Assembly (NCBI GenBank): GCA_012034575.1
Contig: JAAUPF010000064.1
Location: forward strand, 1 to 34,357
Source of the DNA: Richelia sp. CSU_2_1
GTDB taxonomy: Bacteria; Cyanobacteriota; Cyanobacteriia; Cyanobacteriales; Microcoleaceae
DNA length: 34,357 bases
Direction: 5' to 3'
In this document: in pieces, positions 25,801-34,357 of the stretch
Layout of the letters: each line of letters begins with the position of its first letter
Position numbering within the stretch: position 1 is the first letter of the stretch
Position numbers and translations under genes: made by a program
Notes under the pieces: generated by a model
Told to the model about the DNA's origin: nothing
Seen by the model: only the letters and a program-made list of their open reading frames with translations
Databases searched by the model: none

Positions 25801-25820
25801 ATCGCGTCAACTGACGCGAT
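25801..25820 (-). terminator. Hairpin after the HAD phosphatase gene
   Basis: ATCGCGTCA and TGACGCGAT form a perfect 9-bp stem with a 2-base spacer, 9 bases past the stop codon of the minus-strand HAD gene. The following sequence is AT-rich but lacks a long T run. Confidence 0.5.
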
Positions 25821-25829
25821 CGAAAAGAT

Positions 25830-26705
25830 TCAATTTCCCAAAATAAACTGTTCGATCGCAGCAGCCGCCCCGTCTTCCTCAACATCCGGCGCGATCCAGT
25901 TAGCAAAAGCTTTTACTCCCTCGGGTGCGTTGCCCATCGCCACGCCAACCCCCGCATAAGATATCATTTCCACATCATTAAAATTGTCGCCGATCGCCAG
26001 CACATTTTCTGACTGCAAACCCAAAATTTCCTCCGCTAAATACCGCACTGCTTCTCCCTTATTTGCCAAAGGATGAGTCGCTTCAAAAAAAGTAGCAACC
26101 GATCGAGTTAAATACAATTCTGCCGGAGTGTAACGCTGGCGCATACTGCCCAACAAACCGTCAAGAACCTCGGGACTTTGACACAAAGCTAAAACTTTTG
26201 TCGGATCGCCCGGAAGATCCCGGCGCAAATCGATAGCATTAATTTCAATGCCCGATCGCGCGGCGTAAATTTTGGTAGCATCAGTAATTTCCGGTACGTA
26301 AAGTCGATCGTTGATGTAGAAATTGATCGAAAGTAACGATCGCAAATCCGGTTCTTCAAAATAATCTAAAAGTTGCCACGCTGTTTGTTTTGATAGCGGT
26401 AAGTGACGCAGCAGTTTGTCGGTTGCCGGATCTTGAATCCACGCACCTTGATAGCAAATTAGCGGCAAAGTCGAATCGAGATCTCGGTGAAAGCGTAAAG
26501 CAGATCTGTACATTCTACCCGTCGCCACTGCAACTTTCACTCCGCGCGATCGGGCGGCCGCAATTGCCTGCTTGACAGGTTCTCTGATGTCATTTGAGTT
26601 ACCCGCGATCGTACCGTCGATATCGACTACCAGCAGTTTAATCTCTCCGGTACCCGCACTCCGGGAAGTTCCAGGGGTTGGATGTGAAGCGGCTGTATTC
26701 TGCAT
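25830..26705 (-). CDS. Cof-type HAD phosphatase
   Basis: A 291-residue HAD-superfamily hydrolase of the Cof/IIB type. Motif I is VVDIDGT with nucleophile Asp28 and acid/base Asp30, motif II is in VAVATGR, the motif III Lys is in LANKGEAV, and motif IV is IGDNFNDVEM. The cap between about 100 and 200 fits the IIB class. These enzymes dephosphorylate sugar phosphates or cofactor phosphates such as FMN precursors; the substrate cannot be read from the sequence. The first 20 residues (Ala/Ser/Thr/Gly-rich) precede the domain and may be a flexible extension. It stands alone on the minus strand. Confidence 0.92.
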   Translation of the reverse strand: MQNTAASHPTPGTSRSAGTGEIKLLVVDIDGTIAGNSNDIREPVKQAIAAARSRGVKVAVATGRMYRSALRFHRDLDSTLPLICYQGAWIQDPATDKLLRHLPLSKQTAWQLLDYFEEPDLRSLLSINFYINDRLYVPEITDATKIYAARSGIEINAIDLRRDLPGDPTKVLALCQSPEVLDGLLGSMRQRYTPAELYLTRSVATFFEATHPLANKGEAVRYLAEEILGLQSENVLAIGDNFNDVEMISYAGVGVAMGNAPEGVKAFANWIAPDVEEDGAAAAIEQFILGN

Positions 26706-26789
26706 GATTGTTTGTTGATTTTAGCTGTAATTTGCGCGCACCAGTTGATTGTGGCACTAAGGCGCGTTTTTTGCCGGGTTATTAGATTC

Positions 26790-26875
26790 AAAGTCCCCTA
26801 AATCCCTTTTAACAAGTGGGACTTTGAGGCTTTTCTCCCCCCTTTTTAAGGGGGGCTGGGGGGGATCTCTAATTT
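26790..26875. repeat. Nested palindromes upstream of the Ser/Thr-His kinase
   Basis: AAAGTCCC (26790-26797) faces GGGACTTT (26818-26825), followed at once by a C6 T5 AA G6 palindrome and a G7 run. Such CCCCCTTTTTAAGGGGG elements are frequent between cyanobacterial genes. It lies between the divergent HAD and kinase genes and may be a transcript end or a dispersed repeat. Confidence 0.55.
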
Positions 26876-26973
26876 TGCAAACACGCACTCACCCGATCGC
26901 CAAGTATTGTTTTCGATTTTTCTAAGACTAGAATGTAAGTAACCGTACCTTCTGCGACTATACCTCAAACAGC

Positions 26974-29900
26974 ATGATCGCCATTCCCAACTACCGCATT
27001 GATGGAGAAGTTTATTCCAGCCCTCACACAATTATTTATCGCGGGATGCGGGTGAGCGATCGAACATCGGTAATCCTCAAAACTCTCACGGAACAATACC
27101 CGACGCCAGCGCAAATCGCCCAACTCCTGCACGAATCTAAAATTCTGAAGAATCTCAATTTTCCGGGAGTTGTCAAGCTTTATCAACTGGAAACTTACAA
27201 TAATCTGCCTGTATTAATTTTAGAAGATTTTGGCGGGATTTCCCTCAAAGAATCGATCGATAGCAACCAGCTAGATTTGCGCAGTTTTCTGCTAATAGGA
27301 ATCGAGATCGCAAAAGTTTTGAGTCAATTGCACCAGCATCACATCATCCACAAAGATCTTAAACCGAGCAATATTATTGTGAATCTGGCAACGGCAGAAG
27401 TGAAGATAACTGATTTTGCGATCGCCTCTTTGCTACCGGCCGAAAACGCGACCATCAGCCATCCCAATTTACTTGAAGGTACCCTCGCTTATATGTCTCC
27501 CGAACAAACGGGACGCATGAATCGATCGCTCGATTACCGTACCGATTTTTATTCTTTAGGTGTTACCTTTTATGAAATGCTGTGCGGCGAATTGCCATTT
27601 ACAACAACCGATCCGATCGAATTAGTTCACTGCCACATTGCCAAACAGCCGATCCCGCCGTGCGATCGCAGCAGCAATGCAGTAGTGGGGAAAAAAGTTC
27701 CGCAAGCTATTTCAAATATTGTGATGAAGCTGCTAGCAAAAACTGCTGAAGATAGATATCAAAGTGCTTTGGGACTTTTGCACGACTTAGAAAATTGTTT
27801 GACTCAACTGGAAACTGCAGGCGAGATTTCCGACTTCATTTTGGGCGAGGAAGATAAATCCAGCTACCTGCAAATTTCGCAAAAACTCTACGGGCGAGAA
27901 GCTGAGGTTAATTTGCTCCTCAATACCTTCGATCGAGCGAGCAATTACTCAAACTCAACTCGGGCTGGCGGCACTAAAGGCAGGGCCGAACTCATGTTAA
28001 TTTCCGGTTGCGCCGGTCTGGGAAAATCATCGTTAGTGTATGAAATTCACAAGCCGATCGTCCGGAAACACGGCTATTTTATTGACAGCAAATTTGAGGA
28101 ATTAAAGCGCGACATTCCCTATGCTTTTTTGCTCGAAGCTTTTCAAAATTTGCTGCGGCAAATTTTGACCGAAACAAGCGCCCAATTGCAAATTTGGAAG
28201 CGGAAAATCTTAGATGCCCTCGGCAGCAACTGCCAAGTTATTATTGAGGTGCTTCCTGAAGTTGAATCGATCGCGGGTCCGCAGCCTGCAGTGCCGGATT
28301 TGGGGGCTGCCGAGTCTCAAAATCGATTTAATTTAGTCTTTCAAAACTTCATTCGCGTTTTTACTCAAAAATCGCACCCGCTAGTGATTTTTCTCGACGA
28401 TTTGCAGTGGGCAGATTCAGCATCTCTCAAATTAATTGAACTGCTGTTAACCGACCCCGAAAGTCAATATTTATTAATAATTGGCGCTTACCGAGAAAGT
28501 GAAGTAGAAGCCAATCATCCTCTGATGGTGGCAGTGGAAACAATTAAACAAGCAGGCGGTCATGTTAGTTCGATCGCCCTTCGCCCCTTAGATATTCATA
28601 GCGTCAATCAATTTATTGCCGATACCCTGAATTGCGAACTAGAAAAGTCGCTGCCTCTAGCAGAGTTGCTGTTGCGTAAAACCGCAGGCAATCCGTTTTT
28701 TTTAACTCAATTGCTGAAATCTCTTTATGCCAAAAATCTGTTAAAATTTAATTTTACTCAGTTAGCAGATGCGGGCGATCGACAAATATCCGCCCCGCAG
28801 TCCGCCAGCAAATGCAAAATCAGAGGTGAGTGGCAGTGGGACATCGAGCAAATCGAAGAAATGGGAATAACTGACAATGTTGTAGAATTAATGGTAGACA
28901 ACATTCAGAAACTTTCTGAAAACACCCAGGAACTGCTTAAATTAGCGGCTTGTACTGGCAACAAATTCGATCTAGAAGTCCTCTCAGCAGTCAGTGAAAA
29001 ACCTCTAGCTGCCACTGCAACAGAACTTTGGGACGCGCTGCAGTCTGGTCTGATTTTGGCAGTTAAGGATGCTTACAAAATCCCGACGGTACTAGCAGCA
29101 AATTCGGAAGTAACAACTCAATTATCTATAGATTTTACCGATGATTCGCCGCTGCCCGATGCCCTTGCCGCTGGGGCGACTTACAAATTTCTGCACGATC
29201 GCGTCCAGCAAGCGGCTTATGCTTTAATATCAGAATCTCAGAAACAAGAAACTCATTTAAAAATTGGCAGATTGTTGCTGCAAAACGCACCAGCAGAATA
29301 TCTAGAAGATTATGTTTTTGATATCGTCAACCAACTAAATGCAGCCCGAGAAATCATCGACAGTGCCTCGGAAAAAATTCAATTAGCACAATTGAATTTA
29401 ATGGCGGGACGCAAAGCCAAAGCCAGTGCAGCTTACGCACTAGCTGTTAAATATTTAGCGGTTGGCATTGAATTGCTGCCGCCGGAAAGTTGGCAAACTG
29501 ACGGAGATTTGAGTCTGGCACTCTACGAATCAGCGGCAGAAACAGCTTACCTCAACACCGATTTTGCCCAAATGGAACGCTGGGCAGAAATTGTTTTGCA
29601 ACAAGCTAAAAATGATTTAGATAAAATCAAGGTTTTTGAAGTGAAGATTGCTGCTTGCGCGATGCAAACCAAACCGTTAGAAGCTGTCAGAATTGGTCGG
29701 GAAGCCCTGCAACTGTTAGGAACAACTTTCCCCACATCGCCAACTCCCCTTCACATTCAACAAGCACTTAACAAAACCGCAGCTTATTTAACCGGAAAAA
29801 AGATAGAAGATTTAATTAACCTGCCGCTGATGACAAATATCCATCAATTGGCAATTATGCGCATCCTTTCCAGTATGTTTTCGGCAACATTTATCGCTGA

Positions 29901-32472
29901 ACCGGCGCTGCTACCGCTGATTGTTTGCCAGCAGGTTAATTTGTCAATTAATTATGGGAATTCGGTGTTTTCTGCCTTCGGTTACGCTAATTACGGAGCC
30001 ATTTTAAAAGGCTTAGTTAGAGATTTTGAAGCGGGCGATCGCTTCGGTCAATTAGCTTTGAATTTGGTCGATTTATTCGATGCTTTAGAATTTAAAAGCA
30101 AGACGCTAAATTTAGTAGCTTTTATTTTAATGCACGGAAAACACCACATTAAAGACACTTTGCCACTGTTAGAAGAAGCTCATAAAAGCGCGCTGGAAAA
30201 TGGAGATTTAGAATATGTGGGATATTCGGCAGTCAATATCTGTCAGTCTTTGTATTTCATGGGTCAAGCATTGCCGGAACTGGAACGAAAGATCGCAAAC
30301 TACAACAATTTGCTATTTAAACTCAAGCAAGAAACGGTTTTGACTTGGAACCAAATCTACCGCCAGACAGTTTTACAATTGATGGGAAAACTGGAAAATT
30401 GCGACGTTTTTAATGGCGAATTTTGCAGCGATGAAAAGTTACTGCCCCTGCTGGTGCAAGCCAACGATCGCGTGGGACTCCAGCACTTTTTCCTGCAAAA
30501 ATTAATCTTAGCCTATTTATTCGGACAGAGCGATCGAGCCCTCGCCTACGCGGCAGAAGCCGAAGCTTATTTAGACGGAGTTCCCGGATTTATCAACATT
30601 CCGGAATACCATTTTTACGAGGCCCTCGCCCGACTGGATTTGTATCCAAATGCTACCGCCCAAGCACAGCAAGAACACTTATTTTACACGAGCGGCCACC
30701 AAAAAAGAATGCTCAAAAAAGCTGAATGTGCCCCGATGAACTTTCAGCACAAATACGATTTAGTGACAGCAGAAAAAGCGCGAGTATTGGGGAATATCGT
30801 CGAAGCAATGGAATATTACGATCGAGCAATTCAAGGAGCAAAAGACAGCGGATACATCCAAGAACAAGCCCTAGCAGCGGAATTAGCTGGAGTATTTTAT
30901 CTGTCTCTAGGGCGAGAAAAAATTGCGAAAACCTACTTAACTGAAGCCCGCTATTGCTATCAGCGGTGGGGAGCAAAAGCTAAGATTGCACATTTAGAAT
31001 CAAAATACCCGCAGTTGCTAACTGTTTCGACGGCTGCGAGCGATCGAGTTGAAATTCACTGTACCAGCAGTGCTTCTACTTCGAGCGGCAATGCGGGCGT
31101 GCTAGACTTGAAAACAGTTGTCAAAGCATCGCAAACCTTGGCAGGTGAAATAGTTCTGGATCGACTGCTAGCTCAACTGATGAAAATGGTCATTGAAAAT
31201 GCCGGGGCGGAAAGAGGGTTTTTGATCTTAGAAACAGAGGGAAAATGGGCGATCGAAGCATCAGGATCGATCGCGGACGATCGGCTTGGGGCTATGAAAT
31301 CTATTCCCCTCGATTTTATAGAAGAAACCCGAGAAGTAACTTTGCTTTCAGTTGCAATTGTCAATTACGTCGCCCGCACCCAGCAGAATGTAGTGTTAAA
31401 CGATGCCTCTCGCGAAGGACAATTTACTCGCGCGCCCTATATAATTGCTACCCAACCCAAATCAATTCTTTGTACTCCCTTAATTCATCAAGGCAAACTT
31501 AGCGGCATTTTATATTTAGAAAACAATCTCACTACCAATGCTTTTACGCCAGATAGGCTGGAAGTTTTGCAACTGCTATCTTCTCAAATTGCTATTTCCA
31601 TTGAAAACGCCCAACTTTATGCCAACTTGCAGCAATTCAATCAAAATCTAGAACAGTTAGTACAGCAGCGCACCTCTGAATTGTCCGAAACTTTATCAGA
31701 CTTGAAATCGGCTCAAAATAAACTGGTAGAATCGGAAAAAATGGCCGCCCTCGGAGGATTGGTAGCAGGAGTTGCCCACGAAATAAATACTCCGATCGGC
31801 ATCGGCATTACTGCAGCTTCCCTACTAGCTGAAAAAGTCGAAAAATTTTTTGATAGTTACACAAGTGGCAAAATCAAACGCTCTGAGTTGGAAAAATTTC
31901 TGGATACTGCCGTGCAAAGCAGTAATATGATATTGTCTAACCTCACCCGGGCGGCCAACTTGATCCACAGTTTTAAAGAAGTGGCAGTAGATCAGTCCAG
32001 CGAGTTAAAACGTACTTTTAAAGTCAAAGAGTATTTAGAGGAAATTTTGACATCCCTAACAGCAAAACTGAAACAAACCAAACACCAAGTAGAGATTGAC
32101 GGCGATGAAAATATTGTCCTCGACAGTTACCCCGGCGTGTTTTCTCAGATCGTGACAAATCTAGTGATGAATTCCCTGCTTCACGCTTACGATCGAGACG
32201 ATGCAGGAATTATCTCCTTTGGGTTCAAACTGGAGGGATCTCGGCTAATATTTGAATATGCCGATAACGGCAAAGGAATTCCCCAGGAAAATCTCAATAA
32301 AATTTTTGAACCTTTCTTTACTACCAAAAGAGCTCAGGGCGGCACCGGATTGGGATTGCACATTATTTACAACCTCATCACTCAAAAGCTTAAAGGCACA
32401 ATTACCTGCCAAAGTCAAGTAGGAAACGGCACAAAATTTATCATTCAATTTCCCGCTCAAACTAGCAATTAG
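26974..32472 (+). CDS. Ser/Thr kinase-STAND ATPase-GAF-histidine kinase (HstK-like)
   Basis: An 1832-residue signalling giant. The N-terminal Ser/Thr kinase (about 5-275) has Lys36 (VILKTL), catalytic Asp128 in HKDLKPSN, DFA where DFG is usual, and MSPEQTGRMN in the activation region; the Gly loop is weak. An AAA/STAND ATPase (about 305-600) has Walker A GCAGLGKSS (Lys351) and Walker B VIFLDD (Asp475). A long helical TPR-like region (about 620-1350) follows, then GAF (about 1385-1540), a coiled coil and a histidine kinase with His1602 (GVAHEINTPIGIG), N-box VTNLVMNSLLHAY and G-boxes DNGKGIP and GTGLGL. This is the architecture of the HstK family of filamentous cyanobacteria. It has no transmembrane segment. 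The receiver-cyclase gene begins 47 bases later and is the likely phosphorylation partner. Confidence 0.95.
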   Translation: MIAIPNYRIDGEVYSSPHTIIYRGMRVSDRTSVILKTLTEQYPTPAQIAQLLHESKILKNLNFPGVVKLYQLETYNNLPVLILEDFGGISLKESIDSNQLDLRSFLLIGIEIAKVLSQLHQHHIIHKDLKPSNIIVNLATAEVKITDFAIASLLPAENATISHPNLLEGTLAYMSPEQTGRMNRSLDYRTDFYSLGVTFYEMLCGELPFTTTDPIELVHCHIAKQPIPPCDRSSNAVVGKKVPQAISNIVMKLLAKTAEDRYQSALGLLHDLENCLTQLETAGEISDFILGEEDKSSYLQISQKLYGREAEVNLLLNTFDRASNYSNSTRAGGTKGRAELMLISGCAGLGKSSLVYEIHKPIVRKHGYFIDSKFEELKRDIPYAFLLEAFQNLLRQILTETSAQLQIWKRKILDALGSNCQVIIEVLPEVESIAGPQPAVPDLGAAESQNRFNLVFQNFIRVFTQKSHPLVIFLDDLQWADSASLKLIELLLTDPESQYLLIIGAYRESEVEANHPLMVAVETIKQAGGHVSSIALRPLDIHSVNQFIADTLNCELEKSLPLAELLLRKTAGNPFFLTQLLKSLYAKNLLKFNFTQLADAGDRQISAPQSASKCKIRGEWQWDIEQIEEMGITDNVVELMVDNIQKLSENTQELLKLAACTGNKFDLEVLSAVSEKPLAATATELWDALQSGLILAVKDAYKIPTVLAANSEVTTQLSIDFTDDSPLPDALAAGATYKFLHDRVQQAAYALISESQKQETHLKIGRLLLQNAPAEYLEDYVFDIVNQLNAAREIIDSASEKIQLAQLNLMAGRKAKASAAYALAVKYLAVGIELLPPESWQTDGDLSLALYESAAETAYLNTDFAQMERWAEIVLQQAKNDLDKIKVFEVKIAACAMQTKPLEAVRIGREALQLLGTTFPTSPTPLHIQQALNKTAAYLTGKKIEDLINLPLMTNIHQLAIMRILSSMFSATFIAEPALLPLIVCQQVNLSINYGNSVFSAFGYANYGAILKGLVRDFEAGDRFGQLALNLVDLFDALEFKSKTLNLVAFILMHGKHHIKDTLPLLEEAHKSALENGDLEYVGYSAVNICQSLYFMGQALPELERKIANYNNLLFKLKQETVLTWNQIYRQTVLQLMGKLENCDVFNGEFCSDEKLLPLLVQANDRVGLQHFFLQKLILAYLFGQSDRALAYAAEAEAYLDGVPGFINIPEYHFYEALARLDLYPNATAQAQQEHLFYTSGHQKRMLKKAECAPMNFQHKYDLVTAEKARVLGNIVEAMEYYDRAIQGAKDSGYIQEQALAAELAGVFYLSLGREKIAKTYLTEARYCYQRWGAKAKIAHLESKYPQLLTVSTAASDRVEIHCTSSASTSSGNAGVLDLKTVVKASQTLAGEIVLDRLLAQLMKMVIENAGAERGFLILETEGKWAIEASGSIADDRLGAMKSIPLDFIEETREVTLLSVAIVNYVARTQQNVVLNDASREGQFTRAPYIIATQPKSILCTPLIHQGKLSGILYLENNLTTNAFTPDRLEVLQLLSSQIAISIENAQLYANLQQFNQNLEQLVQQRTSELSETLSDLKSAQNKLVESEKMAALGGLVAGVAHEINTPIGIGITAASLLAEKVEKFFDSYTSGKIKRSELEKFLDTAVQSSNMILSNLTRAANLIHSFKEVAVDQSSELKRTFKVKEYLEEILTSLTAKLKQTKHQVEIDGDENIVLDSYPGVFSQIVTNLVMNSLLHAYDRDDAGIISFGFKLEGSRLIFEYADNGKGIPQENLNKIFEPFFTTKRAQGGTGLGLHIIYNLITQKLKGTITCQSQVGNGTKFIIQFPAQTSN

Positions 32473-32506
32473 TTATTATTTTGTCGCCATTAATAAAAAC
32501 TGTTTT

Positions 32507-32511
32507 AGGAG
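32507..32511 (+). promoter_or_regulatory. Shine-Dalgarno AGGAG of the receiver-cyclase gene
   Basis: AGGAG lies 8 bases before the ATG at 32520. Most genes in the window lack a clear ribosome binding site, so this one fixes the start of the acidic N-terminal extension. Confidence 0.7.
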
Positions 32512-32519
32512 AACGATAG

Positions 32520-33947
32520 ATGTCAGAAGCTAGTAAAAATCTGTTTGCTACGGGCGAGGACGATGAATTAGTATTTGCCGAAGAAGACGACGAGTTGATA
32601 TTTGCCGAGGAAGAAGAAGAGGAAGAAGGAACAGCAAGCTCGATCGAAGCCAGTTGGAAAATATTAATTGTAGACGATGAAGTAGAAATTCATAATATCA
32701 CTAAACTTGCCTTAGATGATTTTACATTTGAAAATAAACTCATCACCTTTCTCAGCGCCTATTCAGGCAAAGAAGCCAAAGAAATCATCAAAGAGAATCC
32801 AGACATAGCATTGATTTTACTCGATGTAGTGATGGAAACAGAAGCAGCGGGATTAGAAGTAGTTAAATACATCCGCGATATTTTAGACAATCAATTAGTG
32901 CGGATTATCTTGCGCACCGGTCAGCCCGGACAAGTACCGGAAGATGTAGTAATTGTCAGCTACGACATCAACGATTACAAAACCAAAACCGAACTAACAA
33001 ATAAGAAATTATTTACCACAGTAGTCACAGCCCTGAGGGCATTTCGCGCCCTGATGCAAATCGAAGCGAGCAAAAGCGAACTCGAAAAAATAGCAGCAGC
33101 TTCAGCGCGCTTCGTACCCAGAGAATTTTTGAAATTCCTGCAAAGAGAAAGCATAGTTGATGCTAGATTGGGAGACTCAGTACAGGCAGAAATGACGATT
33201 ATGTTTGCCGACATCCGTTCGTTTACCAGTTTGTCCGAAAGTATGTCTCCCAAAGAAAATTTTGAATTTCTCAACTCTTATTTAACCAGAGTCGGTCCAG
33301 TAATCCGCCAGTACGACGGCTTTATAGATAAATACATCGGTGACGGAATTATGGCGCTATTTCCCAACTGCCCCGAAGATGCCGTGCAAGCAGCAATTGA
33401 GATGCAAAAACAAGTGAAAATTTATAACAAACACAGGCAAAATAGCGGCTACCAACCTATTTCGATCGGCATCGGCTTGCATACGGGAATTTTAATGTTA
33501 GGTACTATTGGCGAAGCGGAACGCATGGAAAGTACGGTGATTTCCGATGCAGTAAATTTAGCTTCGCGCGTGGAAGGATTGACCAAGCTTTACGGAGTGG
33601 GTATTGTCGCCAGCGTGCAAACTTTGTGCCGGCTAGATGACCCTCAAAAATACAAGTGCCGGTTTCTCGATCGCGTTAAAGTAAAGGGAAAACAAGCCCC
33701 AGTAGCTGTATTTGAAATTTACGATGGTGATTCGGAACTCACGATCCAGCTTAAGTCGCAAACTCAAACTGAGTTTGAACAAGGAATTTTTTTCCATTAC
33801 CAGCAGCAATTCGCGCAAGCAAGAGAAATGTTTCTGGCCGTTTTGCAGGTAAACAAAGAGGATAAAGCAGCATCTTTTTATGCCGAACGCTGCGATATGT
33901 TAATGAAAAATGGATTGATTGTAACTTTGGAGGGCATAGAAATTTAA
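32520..33947 (+). CDS. Receiver-adenylate cyclase with acidic N-terminal tail
   Basis: A 475-residue protein. Residues 9-40 are a strongly acidic tail in which a DDEL(V/I)FAEE unit appears twice before a Glu run. The receiver (about 48-170) has Asp102 in LLDVVMETEAAG and an atypical C-terminal part (RTGQPGQVPE, NDYKTKTEL). The class III cyclase (about 220-400) has metal residues Asp231 (MFADIRSF) and Asp275 (KYIGDGIMA), the adenine-specifying Lys271 and a Thr in STVISDAVN, and Asn/Arg in NLASRVE, so ATP is the likely substrate. The last 70 residues look TPR-like. It lies 47 bases after the HstK-like kinase, strongly suggesting a kinase-to-cAMP pair. Confidence 0.95.
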   Translation: MSEASKNLFATGEDDELVFAEEDDELIFAEEEEEEEGTASSIEASWKILIVDDEVEIHNITKLALDDFTFENKLITFLSAYSGKEAKEIIKENPDIALILLDVVMETEAAGLEVVKYIRDILDNQLVRIILRTGQPGQVPEDVVIVSYDINDYKTKTELTNKKLFTTVVTALRAFRALMQIEASKSELEKIAAASARFVPREFLKFLQRESIVDARLGDSVQAEMTIMFADIRSFTSLSESMSPKENFEFLNSYLTRVGPVIRQYDGFIDKYIGDGIMALFPNCPEDAVQAAIEMQKQVKIYNKHRQNSGYQPISIGIGLHTGILMLGTIGEAERMESTVISDAVNLASRVEGLTKLYGVGIVASVQTLCRLDDPQKYKCRFLDRVKVKGKQAPVAVFEIYDGDSELTIQLKSQTQTEFEQGIFFHYQQQFAQAREMFLAVLQVNKEDKAASFYAERCDMLMKNGLIVTLEGIEI

Positions 33948-33950
33948 TTA

Positions 33951-34062
33951 ATTGGTAATTGGGGATGGGGAATTGGGAATTGGGAATTGGGAATTGGGAA
34001 TTGGGAATTGAGAATTGAGAATTGGGAATTGGGAATTGGGAATTGAGAATTGGGAATTGGTA
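33951..34062. repeat. Heptanucleotide tandem repeat (ATTGGGA)16
   Basis: Sixteen consecutive 7-base units, mostly ATTGGGA with ATTGAGA, ATTGGTA and ATGGGGA variants, start four bases after the cyclase stop codon. It is the third heptamer array in the window, and the second directly behind a cyclase gene. Confidence 0.92.
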
Positions 34063-34126
34063 ATATTCAATCTGGACATTGAACTTCTGTATTTTAAAAG
34101 AGGTAGATAGCGATTTACCGTGGGCT

Positions 34127-34183
34127 GGGGGCGGGTTTATTGATTTGTTTGCACCTTGTAAAGCTATTGGTGAACCCGCCCCT
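34127..34183. repeat. GGGCGGGTTTATT dispersed palindromic repeat, copy C
   Basis: GGGGCGGGTTTATTGATTTG, then GTTTGCACC, and GGTGAACCCGCCCC at the right end. It is the cleanest palindromic copy. The rest of the gene-free stretch 34063-34357 contains only this, copy D and a few GATCG motifs. Confidence 0.75.
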
Positions 34184-34310
34184 ACAGGAATTATGCACGA
34201 TCGAACCCAATCTCAATCAGACTAGAGTCGATCGCACTTTTCCTAACAATTCGCAGTCGGTTTTTAACTCACATCTTGGAGCAATATCAACAAGAGGTTT
34301 TCTGGTGGGG

Positions 34311-34357
34311 TGGGGGCGGGTTTATTAACCTGTTTGCTACCTTCTGTGGCTGTTGAG
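34311..34357. repeat. GGGCGGGTTTATT dispersed palindromic repeat, copy D (cut by window end)
   Basis: TGGGGGCGGGTTTATTAACC then TGTTTGCTACC matches copies A and C. The right arm would lie beyond the window. It is in the same orientation as copy C, about 180 bases away. Confidence 0.65.

Noticed and set aside
33951..34062. Heptamer array as a CRISPR-like array
   Set aside because: Units are contiguous with no spacers.
34140..34328. 62-codon plus-strand reading frame at the right edge
   Set aside because: It runs across copies C and D of the dispersed repeat and has no protein-like conservation.

Overview
The window looks like chromosomal DNA from a filamentous, probably non-heterocystous cyanobacterium (Oscillatoriales, Microcoleus/Oscillatoria-like). 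This is inferred from frequent HIP1-type GCGATCGC palindromes, heptanucleotide tandem repeats at gene ends, multi-domain PAS/GAF hybrid histidine kinases, class III cyclases and a joint Ser/Thr-His kinase. No rRNA, tRNA, CRISPR array, integrase or transposase was seen.

Layout. (1) 225-734: an unrecognised cyanobacterial protein. (2) 970-14947: six codirectional, tightly packed signalling genes. They are a membrane sensor kinase broken by two one-base frameshifts, a single-domain response regulator, three hybrid kinases sharing one architecture, and a receiver-GAF-PAS-adenylate cyclase whose start overlaps the preceding gene by 29 bases. The output is probably cAMP. One GAF domain in the largest kinase has a Cys where cyanobacteriochromes attach bilin. 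(3) 14948-18120: repeats, an alpha/beta hydrolase resembling chlorophyll dephytylase, a candidate small RNA with a near-ideal promoter, a Uma2 nuclease-like protein and a DUF433/DUF5615 toxin-antitoxin-like pair. (4) 18256-24750: a membrane cyclase, a duplicated PepSY-type membrane protein, an RTX protein with a 17-residue repeat, an Fe(II)/2-oxoglutarate PKHD hydroxylase, an exported Gly/Glu/Ser-rich peptide and an OmpR-type two-component system. The RTX and peptide genes share a 20/20 identical upstream box at the same distance from the start codon, and similar N-termini, which suggests one regulon and a common precursor. (5) 24751-26705: palindromic elements, a DUF6883/DUF4926 pair and a HAD phosphatase. 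(6) 26974-33947: a 1832-residue Ser/Thr kinase-STAND ATPase-GAF-histidine kinase followed 47 bases later by a receiver-adenylate cyclase, very likely its partner. (7) The right edge holds a 16-unit heptamer array and two copies of a GGGCGGGTTTATT dispersed repeat.

The theme is signal transduction: three class III nucleotide cyclases and six histidine kinases (one broken) lie within 34 kb. The most unusual parts are the shared-promoter acidic-peptide/RTX/PKHD island, the candidate sRNA at about 16.2 kb and the possible bilin-binding GAF domain.
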